From assembly GCA_942159475.1 (NCBI GenBank), contig OW804098.1, positions 111,172,620-111,236,619 on the forward strand: 64,000 bases of DNA. Direction: 5' to 3'. The translations under genes and the position numbers were made by a program. A model generated the notes under the pieces. It was not told the origin of the DNA. It did no database searches and was given only the letters and a program-made list of their open reading frames with translations. This DNA is from Sthenelais limicola. Taxonomy: Eukaryota; Annelida; Polychaeta; Phyllodocida; Sigalionidae. Below, piece by piece: positions 26,401 through 38,400 of this stretch (the first letter of the stretch is position 1; each line of letters starts with the position of its first letter).

Positions 26401-29400
26401 ATATGTAATAACAACCTGGCTTTTGGCTGGCTACCCTTTATGTTTTTGGTTTTAATGGTTTCATTCACAATAATATACTGCCTTTTACACTGGGCTTTTA
26501 CACTTCTGATGTATTTTCATGTTGTCTCCCTCCATATTTCCTTTTTTTCTTTTGTGGTACATTCACTTAAAGGGTATCTCTCAAGTTTAGGGAAACTTTC
26601 CATTTTCTATAAGTTCCTATTAATGTGATTAACTTCCTATCACAACTAAAATGTTTATTTGATATTTCATTATAAAAATAGCCAATTACAGTGGTGAGGG
26701 AGAAAAATCACAGCAGGGTGCCACTGGAGCTATATCCAGGCAAAACATGGTGGTTTGTGATGTCAGGAGAGGGACTGGTACAGCTGGTCCAGCATTGGTT
26801 CATTACTAGATACACTGAGATGCCACTGAGGATACCCAAAACCCTTCATTTTCCAAGAAATGCCTTCATCTGTCAATCTCTAATACCTACAGTATTGTAA
26901 CCACAAGTGTAGCTTCCTCTCATATAAATGGGTAATTCATAATCAAATTTTAGACATGATTTCTAGGGCAAAGAAAAAGTTATTTACATGTGCACTCACA
27001 ACTTTCAAGCCGGTCCTCAACATATGGAATTCTATCTTAATTGGGACTAACTACAATTATGTGACAGCTCTGCATGGTGCCACATGTCAAAACCCCCAGT
27101 CCAGTTGGGTCTTCAAAGCATATAGATTAGCAGCAGCTGTTGTCTGTCCCAGGAGCTGAGCTCAGTTGGGGGTAAAACCATTAAGTGAGTGACTTGAAGG
27201 GGTGATGTTGGCTCTTGACTTTGATAAGCTCCCTATATGTTATCAATTAGTCAGGTCACTCTGTCTCTGAGTCAAATGTTGTTATCCCTCTCATGAGATC
27301 ACAGATTTGGAGGGGTGAGAGTGAGGGGGCGTTGGCTTTCTGCCAATATCTGCCCATATTAATTGTGATTTTTTAGCGTTGTATTAGCATCAACATCAAA
27401 TTGAGACAAATTGAGATACATATGGAAATATGAGTAGATGAAGAAATAAAAATAAAATGATATGTAATAATCTTACCCTTTAAAGGTAAATGCCAGCGTC
27501 GTCAGTACTGCAGCAGGCGGGAATTCAAGAAACTAATGCATGAAAAAGTATAGGTCATAATATTGTTGGGGGAATATAAAAAGCAAAAAAAACCCAGATG
27601 TTATCATGATGTTTTGTGTTCTAGGGATGACTGAAGTTTACTTCCATTCACTATTGATATCAATGGGGAAAACTCATTGTAATACAAGTTCAGCTGTATA
27701 ACTGATTTTTATAGTTAATTTACCCCTATTTCTTTTCATTGGGAGGATAGAATAACATGTCAGCTATGTGTATGCAGATTTTAAAGAAAATTGCATGATT
27801 CAATTGTCTGCTATTGCGGGTAATTCCAGTTTTCCAATAGGCTTCTATAATGAACAGTAGTAAATTTCAGCAGTCCATGAAACAAAAACTAATGATATGT
27901 AGAGTAGATATTTCCTACAAATGATAACCTGGTATGTACATTTTGTCAGTGTTTTATTTCCCGACTAGTTTCGGCATAGGTTTGCCTTCTTCAGGGGACA
28001 GTTGATGGTTCCATACCTAACCGCGCTCTTGTATACCGCGCACCTGCATGCCGCAACGAAGCCTACCGCACCCTGGCCTACCGCGGTTGCGCGACCCGCT
28101 CCCTGCCTTACCCGTGCCCTGCATATTCGTGCTCTATAGACGGTGTAATGTTGAAAAGTGACCCCATCAAAAGGTGGCCCATGCATGTTCCCCCCAAAAA
28201 ATTTTGGTGGTTTGGGTGGGGGCTTTTGGGGTTTCCACAACCATGTTCTTTCTAAATCCAAAGTTTAAAAATATTCCATTCCATAATTCCTTCATTTTTG
28301 ATTAAACACTGGCATTTATCTTCATGGCACACAGAGGTAATTGTACATGCTTTTATAGACTAGAAATAACATTTTCATTTAACTCAAATACAAATGTTGA
28401 CACATATATTTATGTCTCAAGATACAATCATGATCTTTTTTTAAATAAAGATCTGAAATACATTCATCGCTTTTTCTTTCTTTTACTCTCCCTTCCTCCA
28501 AATATAGGCCTCTGACCTCCCTTTGACCTTCTCGCCCACCTTCTACCCATGCTCTTAATTTCTTAACTATTTCTTCTACAAATACAATATAGGGCCGCCC
28601 TTTATTAGTTTAATTGAAACCGAAAACAAAATCACAACCAAAATTGTTGAATGCAGAGACCTGAATGTGTGCGGTCAAGTGAGGTATGTGGCCGTGGTAT
28701 AAATACAACTATAAATGACCTTTATTTGTCCTAGACAAGGAGGCGTCAGTGTCATAATCAATTATGCATGCATAACAAACCATTTTTGTATCTCGGCCAC
28801 CATCCCGACATGATAAGTCAGGATCCGCCAAGATTTCCAAATAATGCACTATTTCCCATTTCACCGGCCTCCACTAGTTGGCATATCATGAGTATCCCAC
28901 ATCCCTTCAACACACATATTATCATTTATTTGTTTCTTATTTCTAATTTTCCAGCTTTGCGTGACTGGTCCCATTTTGACGCAGCTGTGGAGGAGTTGAA
29001 TAGATATACCTGTCTTAATATCCGACCCTACAGAAGCTCTGATAGGAACTATGTTAACGTTGTTGATGGGGATGAGTAAGTATTTTAAAGCTGTATCCTC
29101 CACTTTTGGGATCAATTTGATTGCAAAGATGTTCTTTTTCTCAACACCCAGTACCACACTTTCACTCCAATAAACTTATACATTACGGGGTATATTACAT
29201 GGACCTAATTTAGGAAATCTATGGCTTGGATCCGACCCCGCTTATGGTAGGATCAGTTTATATTCCTCCCGCAATCCTTCACTCCTCTCTCTCCACACTC
29301 TAAGAAATCAGCTGAAAATTCATCTGGATCCACGTAATTACCTGTTGTTTCCAGGTATGAACTGTAGTTTACATGGATTCAGCGTCCATGAGTGGAATCC

Positions 29401-32400
29401 ATGTAATAGCTTGTAATCCCAAGCTGATTTTACACTGTTCCCGCACACTGTTCCCACTGTTCGGTCAAGCATGCTAAGGCCACCTGCAGTGGCTAGCTAT
29501 TGTTTCAGCAGAGCTATCTAGAGCCAGAGACAGTCCATTACGTAATGGACTGTCTCTGGTATAGCTTTGTGCATGCACCAGTGATTTCTAGGTCAGCCCA
29601 ACACTGGACTGCAGGTTTGAAAACACCGACTTTTACCCTCAACCAGTGAGGGAGGACAATACAACTCACAGGAAGGATTGTTTATGCACAGGTCCATTTG
29701 AGGAATATGGCAATACTTTCAGGTAAGTAATATATGTTTTGTATTGTATTGTACGCCGATAGGAATTGTAGGGTATTGTAGGGTATTTCTGATGTATTTT
29801 CGATCGGGGAAGCAAACTGAATTGATTATTACAGGGATCATAGTAAGGGCTTTGTACTCGTAAATAACGAGTATATTTTGCTGTGGACGAGTACCATTGC
29901 TGGTGCACTCGTCCACACTTACCAGTACCAACACAGGGCAAATTAAAAGATTGTAAATTATTTTCTCTCTTCCTAGTCCCCCCTCTTTCTCTGTGACCTC
30001 TCCTCCTTATGCTCACATACATGATTACATTCAATTCAATATTTTATTTAATGATCTGCTAACATGCATTCTACAATGAATACTATTATCAATTATGTTT
30101 CAAACATTTCCAAAAGCTTTTCTAACCAACCTCTCCCTTTCCCGTCCCTCCCCCTTAATACCCTGCCCCTCCCCTTGAGGTTATTCACTACTGGTGATAC
30201 AATGTAATTGTATACTTATTATTACGAATATCCTATACAGTTTAATGTTATTTAAAGTTATACATACAATCAAATAAATGTTCTTTGTTTAGTCGTTGCT
30301 CTTTTTCATTAAGATAAAGACTTTATCTTGTTTTTACTTCTACAATTGTATATGGTTGATTCTCATGAAACGGTTCCAAAAGGGTATTTTTTTAAATGTC
30401 ATTGGAATGAAATGAAATTGCTAGCAAAGGTGCTCTATATGGGACACTTTTGAGTCCCCCATTTATGTCCCGATCTACTAAATATTTAGATGTCAGATAG
30501 ATATATATTGAGGCGTGTCAATAAGGATTGGTTTTTATACATTTTATAATCAATTTTAGATTTTACTTTGAAATAGTAAACTAACCCAGGTGAACTCTCA
30601 GCAAACTTTAATCTACAGCAACTCACAAAGGGATTGAGGCTGAACTGTTTTAAGCTGTATTTTATTCTTTACAGAAGCTGGTATGAAGAAGTACACCAAC
30701 AAGAAAATGATGAACCAAAATGATCAAATGATGATTTTCTGAGGGTAAATAAAAGACTGGGAGTGTGGGGGTTTAAATTACACAGATTTGACTGAAGGAC
30801 CGCTTACAGTGCAGTACCCACCATAACCTATGGGTGGGCCACCACGATCATCCTCTTCTCCATCCCTCCTGCGCTTACTATAACTTATAGAATGACTAAA
30901 GTAGTTTCTCCTTGAGTAACAAACATTTCTACTATTAATACCAACAGATGTTCATCTTTTGTTGGGATGATAGGTGGAGGACAAAGTCTCACCTTAAAAG
31001 GATCTTGTCGACAGGTGAGCATAACTTAATAATACTTCTTGAAGAATACTGCTCAGTTTGTCGTAAGATAAATTAGGTTCGGCAGCAGAGCAAGAAATGA
31101 ATGAATGCAAACACAAAAAAGTAGGTGTTAAGTTCAGAACAGAGAAAAGAGGAGGTCTTAATCCATTTAATCTGGGTTATTTATACCCCATAGATTCACA
31201 ATCAATAAGTCTGCCAGGTCGCGCTACTGAGTCTTTCAATAAAAAACACAAAGTTTCAATCTAAACTTAATAACCATGATTTAAACTTAATAATTTAATA
31301 ACTATGATTCATTGTATTAAAATAGGCTCTATAATCAGAAAATATAAAAAGTTGGTTCTGAAGAAAACTATGAGCCCCTATATTTCATACACTTTACATA
31401 TTTTCTTTCATCGTATCATATTCAAGTGGGCATAAGAAAAATGAATCTCAAATTGCCAAAAGGATATTTTTCAAATAGTGAGCACCACACCTAAAGACAG
31501 AAAATCACTCTGACAACCGCAGAGTGTTACCTTGTACCAGGATATCAAAATAGACCCATATGAAGTACATGTATATGAAATGCTAAGAAATTATGGGAAG
31601 ATGTATATCATGTGAGAGGGATGAAAGAAGTGTAGAATGGAGCAGCAAGTTGTTGTGATGGTGAAATCGTTTGGGCTGGTAGACGTGGGGCCTGAGTCTT
31701 AGGGACTTATGTGTGCCCTCCGTATTGTATATTCGTTTGATGAACAGCATACCCTTAATGGGATATAATGTGATATGTACGCATCTCCAAAATATATCCA
31801 CACTTCCTTTTTCCTCAGAAATCTGTCATTATACATGAGTTTGGCCATGCAATAGGGTTCTACCATGAGCACAATCGACCAGACAGAGATGATTATGTTG
31901 CCATCCAATCTGAAAACATCAAGATGGATGGGCAAGATCAATTTGTCAAAGATTTTGCTTGGCGTATCAATGATTATGGTGTGCAGTACGACTACAGGAG
32001 TGTTATGCACTATGGTCAACATGTAAGTATTAATCTGTTTCTTTTCATCAGATAACCTGTTAGTAGCATTGGATGTTGTGTGATACATTGTGGGTAGGTG
32101 CAAAGAACAGTAACATACTTTGTTGGGAAGGGAAAGTTCCTTGACCATACAGTACCATAGGGTGAACCACTTCCTACCTACCTACAGCCTGTTGTAAAGA
32201 ATGGAATTCTTTGAAGGTTGATAACTTGACCTAATTAATTCCCAGCTATGGCAGGATCCATGCCACGGGCCACCATGGTGTGGAAGAGGTAACCCCTGCA
32301 TCCCTGACTGTCACGTCTATCTCTAATTACTCGCAGTCAGAGCAAATCAGTGGCCGGATTGTAGGACTACAGAGCAGTCCTACCACTGTTGGACATCAGT

Positions 32401-35400
32401 CTCCAGGCCAATCCCTTACATCAATCAAAATAAAAAACAATATTTACTGCTATAAACTGCAAGTTCATGGATTTCCAGTGGTTTATTTTGCATTGAAATC
32501 ATTTATAATTGGTTGTTAATGTGCATTTGCCCTTTCTGCAACTAAAGGTATTAGTATTAGGCCAGGAGATTCCTTGGGCCTGCGGCCCTAGGCATAGTCC
32601 ATGGGCCAGGGGGGTCATGAGTACCATCTCGGGGGACGGATTCTCACCTATCCACAAAAATAGAAGAGGTCATGGGCTTTCAAATGAGCTATGATACGCT
32701 TTTCAAATGAGTAGCTTATTGGCCACCAGGGGGCGCTGAAGGTGAATATTTTCAGTTTTTACCCCATTTATGGTTGAAATATTATCCGTACAGCTTCATG
32801 CATGTAAAACCAATTAAGCAATGTAACATTACCTATGGATTAATGTATAACTTATGTTGATAGCATTATTAACTGATTTTTAAAATTTTTTTGAATATTT
32901 AAAAAAAAGCGGTTTTGGAAAATTTCCTGTTTTTCCATAAAAACACTTGACTTTTTCAGCATGAAATATTTGATATATTGACAGGCATACATTCAATCAT
33001 TTATTAGGCATATTCAGCTAAAGGATGGAAAGCAAACAGCTTGTCTCTATTCGCAAAATCACCAGAGATACAAATATTTTACATAAACAAGCCAAAATCA
33101 TAGAACAGCGCTAAAATCAATGCATGTTCCATAGTCATCATTGTTTAAAAAAAGAGTTAATTTGATATTACCTGCAGTCTAGAGACTATTCTTCTTCCTC
33201 ATTCTCATCATCTGATGCATCTGTTATAGTTTCAAAAGCATCAGAACCTTGGTTACTACACGATTTTAGACTGCACATGTCAGTGCATGCCATGCCATTA
33301 TTAAGGCAAACACAGTCTGGAAGTGTGCATGTTCTTCTACATAAACATGCCAGCAGGGACAAAACTGCATTTGGTGCCAATGGTTCTCTCATTTCCCGAA
33401 TGAGGGCGCATTGGGCAGAGGCTGGAGGGGGTAGTGCTCCTGGTGCCACGCTCTCTCGGACACTCGACCTCACTCCAGCGTGGTCAGCCAGACGGACAGC
33501 TTCGAAAATTACCAGACTCCCGTCCTCATCCTACAGTTAGGAGAATAATCTCTCTTAAACTCAAGAATGGCTGGCATTGGAACTAGAACACGCGGGGCTC
33601 GGATTATTCTACCCGAGGAGCCACTCAGAAATGGTCGTAAGAAACCAGGCCCAAAGCCTAAAAAGACTCCGGCCAAAAAGACCGTTAACACGCCAAAGGC
33701 TAATGGCGGCCCTGGACACGAGGTTCCTCAACCGCCAGAACAGGACCAGCAACAGCAGGCCCCTCCGCCTGACAAGTCTCTGAACGAGAAACTTGACAGA
33801 CTACTAAACATCCTAGCAACAGAAAGAAGAATCCTAGAGGGCATTCACCACGACAGAATAAACTTCATAGACGATCAGGCCATCTCCCCCCAAAATCGTA
33901 GGCCACGTGACTTGACCGGTGGTCAGGCCTACCGACGCTCGGCGAGTCAACCCCCAAGACGGCCCGATGATGTCGACGGTCTCTACCCCAGGGAAGAGGC
34001 TCCCGAGTTCATCTCACCTGACGAACTGGCCTCTTCTCCGGTCACAGACAAGCACTACCAGAAGGCTCTAAAGGAGGTTACTCTTCAGATTGTCAAGAGA
34101 GGAGGTAAGGGATACTTCTCAGATAACGATAATGATGGGGCTAAGAGTGCTAGGGACCTTATTAAAAAGTTCCTTCCCCGCTCAGTAAAACTCAAGTTGA
34201 AAGACACAGACTATACTCTCTCAGTGCAGGAGCACATTACAGGCATCACGGGTCTGGCCCTGGATACAAAAGACCAAGCCAATATGAGAAGGATAGTCTC
34301 TCATGTAAAGGAGGTGGCCGAAGACGCCACAAAATATAACTGGGACCACGTGTCTGACTGGTCAATGACAATACTCGAGCTGATTGCAGAAGAGAGGATT
34401 GAATGGTCAGATGCAGCCTTCATAAAGGACGAGCGCATGAAACTCTCTTGGTCAGCATGTGCCCCAACCGACAGAGAGGAATCCCCCCCTCTCGCTCTGT
34501 GCAAGTTGTACAACAGGGGTGAATGTGAAAACAAGAAAACTCTACACAAGCAGGCAGGAAATACTGTGTACCACTACTGTGCCCTCTGTTATTTTGTGTT
34601 CGAGAAGCGCCTGTCCCACCCCGGGAAAAGATGCAACTCTCTCCGTGGCAAGGACCAAGCAACCACCCAAGGGGACCGTAAGGAGAAACCATGGCAGAAA
34701 GGCCAGAAAGGTGGCGGCAAACGTGACAAGCAGGCCGATCGAGACAAGTCTGCTGACGCGGAGTCAAAAAACGACTAGCTGCCCCTTACGGGCACCCCTC
34801 CCCCTCGGGCAAGCCAAGCCATGCGCCCGCTGTCTTGGAAGTGACACTCGCCACCAGTAATGCCCGAGGACCCCTTCACTCAGACGAAGAAACTAGGGTT
34901 GAAGTCTCCCCTAAAAACATAGTGGTTGAAGTTCCCCACTCACACCAGCATGGATTACCCAGGATTGATGTGACTCCTGATACACCTACAAAACACAGGA
35001 CTTATGATTTGGAAAGATTCTGGGTGCAAGACGCTATATCCGACCCGCTGGGGGCAGTGCCTTTAGGGGAGTTCAAACTCCCGCCCCTTGCGGGCCCCAC
35101 GTCTGACTGCGCGCCTACGTGCAGCCGTGACTCCCAGACCTCTCAACCAATCAGAGCCCCGCTGAATGTAAACACAGACAACCCCAGCCCTGCCACTGAA
35201 TGCACTCACCAGGACCCGTCTGTATACATAAACAAGTTCATCCAGCTGTCGAGAGCAGGGAATATCCCGCAGCTCGACTGCCTGTGTCTGATTTCCGACT
35301 TTAAAACTATGAACTGCATTCATATTGACTCAAACTCCAAGAATCATGCGGACTGGCCCACTAACACACCAGTTGGCACATACGCCCATGCATTCAACCC

Positions 35401-38400
35401 AGCAGCACGCTCTAGAACTCGTGCCTTCCCTGACTGGTGCGATCCACCCCCATCAGGGCCCCTGACCCGGATATACAACACTGTCAAAGCCTCTGGAAGG
35501 CATAACGTGCTCGGAGCATGCATCCAACTACCAACACAGCTCAATGTGAAGAACTGGAGAGCTATTGCAACGGGACACATAGAGGACTATTGGCTGCTGG
35601 AATGTCTACAATTCGGATTCCCACTCCAGTTTACAGGCCCCCCCCTAAGGGCCTCCCTCTCCCAGAACCACCACTCAGCAATAGCACATGCGACACACGT
35701 CTCAGCATACATCGACACTGAGGTAAGCAACAGTGCTCTGTTTGGTCCATTTGACTCTATACCTCTGACCCCATGGGCCCATGTGAGCCCCATGATGACC
35801 CGGGACAAAAGTGACCCTGGCCAGAAACGTATTATAGTCGACCTCTCATACCCACAAGGACTATCAGTCAATGATTATGTACCCAGGAACTCTGTATTTG
35901 GATGGAAGATATGCCACGCCCTCCCCACCGTAGCGATGGCAGTATCCATGATACAACAGGCTGGTTTCGCCGTCAAACTAGCCAGCATTGACATCCAGCG
36001 GGCATACAGGAATTTCCAGATATGCCCCCTTGACTGGCCACTACTACTCGTGTCACATAAAGAACAGTTCTTCATTGATCTGTCACTTCCATTTGGCACG
36101 AGAGCGTCCTCTATGTATATGCAAAAGTTGGCTAACTTCATCCTTCGCCATCTAGCAGAGGCAGGCATCTACGGCCTGTTCTACATAGATGACCTACTTC
36201 TCATACATAAACATTCCGATGACCCATATCTGCAATTCGCCACGGCCCATGCCACCTTCAGAAGGCTGGGCCTCCCTCTCAGCTATGGCAAACTGTGTGA
36301 CCCTGCAACGTCTATCACATGGCTAGGAGTTACGTTGGATATAACTACAAGGTCAACACATCCCACAGAAAAAGCTTTCTGCCCTCACACGGGATGTACG
36401 ACGTTTAATGACAAGGGACACTCTCTCTGAAAAGGAATTACAATGTCTGGCCGGGAGGGTGAATCACGTGTCCCAGGTCATAAAGCCTGCTCGTTTGTTT
36501 ATGTGCAGAATCCTCCATGCATATCGCACATCAATACAAACGAAGGCTCCAGTTAAAATCTCCAGGCAGGTCAAGGCCGACCTTGCTTGGATTGTGAACT
36601 TCGCCCCCAAGTGCAACAGCTGCACAATGGAGGTGCCTCCTCCCCCTTCAATAGTCATATATGCTGACTCCTGCCTGGAAGGGGGCGGGGCACACACCAC
36701 TCAAAACTACTATGCGATTCAATACACAAAGAAGACCACCGAAAGACACCACATCTCTCAACTCGAGGGCCTCAACTGCCTTGTGGCCCTGCGGGCCTTT
36801 ACAGCTGATGCCCCCCCGAGAACACATGTGGAAATCTGCTGCGACAATGAGAGTAGCATAATGGTCTTCCTGCGCAACAGAGGCCGAGACCAAGTCCTCA
36901 ACGCTATAGCGAGGGGGGCGTGGTTCTGGGCCCATAGCCGAGGGCTCCACATGTCTTTCACTCATGTCCCGGGGAAGGAAATGGTCCTTTCCGATGCACT
37001 CAGTAGATCATTTAAAGACAATTCACTCAAATCATTAGCTGCCTCCATGATAAAAGACCAGAATCTAACTGAGGTTAAAGTTTCAAACAAATGTTATGAC
37101 TACTCTCTATTCATGTAATTACAGAGCCATCTCACGACTTCCTCGCTAGTAGGGCCATGGCTAGACAAGACCTCTCCATCCGCCCAGGCTCAGCTGCTAA
37201 CAGGAGGCGCGCTCTGAAACTATTCATTGGTTTCTCGACACATTACGGCTATGACTACAGGACCCCTTCACAAGTCCAAGTGTGTGTGTTCATTGAGTAT
37301 CTGGCGTTATACTTCTCCTCTCCTGCCTCAATCGCAAATTATATTGCATCTGTGAAGGCATGTCTTGCTAGGCTTGGCGCCGACGTCTCTCCATTCGATG
37401 GCTTACGTGTCAAGGATGCCCTGACAGCCATCTCACTAACCATCCGCCATGTGCCTAGACAAGCACCCCCCATATCCACGGAGGATTTAATTAAAGTGCT
37501 TAAAGTCATCCACTGGGACTATGAAGGTCCAACGCTCAGATGTGCTATTATAATCATGTTCACAACTCTGATGCGCCAGTCTAACGTGGCCATAGGTCGT
37601 GGTGAATCATTCGACCGGTCCCGCCACCTGGTGAGAAAGGATGTTACTATCAACCCATCGGACATCACTATCTCCTATAAATGGGCCAAGAACCTCCAGA
37701 GGGCGGCAGATGCTGACTACTTCACCCTGCCGGCCCTCCCTGGTTCGATCCTCTGCCCAGTGCAGGCTGCTTATGCCATGATACGCCACCGCCCTTCCTG
37801 TTCGGGTGACGCCCCCCTCTTCATGCTGGATAATGGGGCGCCACTCTCAACTACTTATCTCACAACATCATGGCGCGCGGCTCTATTGGCGGCAGGTCTC
37901 CAGGATCATCATTATACCCTTCACTCGCTTCGCCGTGGCGGGGCTTGTGCTCTCCAAGAGCACATGACCGATGACCAGGTCCGATCCCACGGAAAATGGA
38001 AATCCACTGCCTATACTTCATACGTGCGAGATAAAACAGACAAAGCTGTTCACAAAGCCCTCAAGGCGATGTCAAAACCATATTGACATTAAACAACACT
38101 AACTTTGGAGGTTATAGTTTACCATCTTCTTTGAGAACTTTCATGTATATCTCGTTTTCAACTTACATGTCTTTTCATTTGTACCACCAGGTTACTTGCA
38201 AACTGATTATATTTCTCAAGAAATAAAACTGCTTCAAACAGCCACTCCACTTCTGCCTTCCGTCTCAATGGTTCTCTCATTTCCCGAATGAGGGCGCATT
38301 GGGCAGAGGCTGGAGGGGGTAGTGCTCCTGGTGCCACGCTCTCTCGGACACTCGACCTCACTCCAGCGTGGTCAGCCAGACGGACAGCTTCGAAAATTCC

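Noticed and set aside
30675..30723. Short frame [15 protein letters not shown] after an acceptor-like CAG
   Set aside because: Ends in a stop after 15 codons and would break the astacin domain; the true exon is at 30948.
31699..32148. 149-codon minus-strand frame
   Set aside because: Antisense shadow of the zinc-site exon of the astacin gene.
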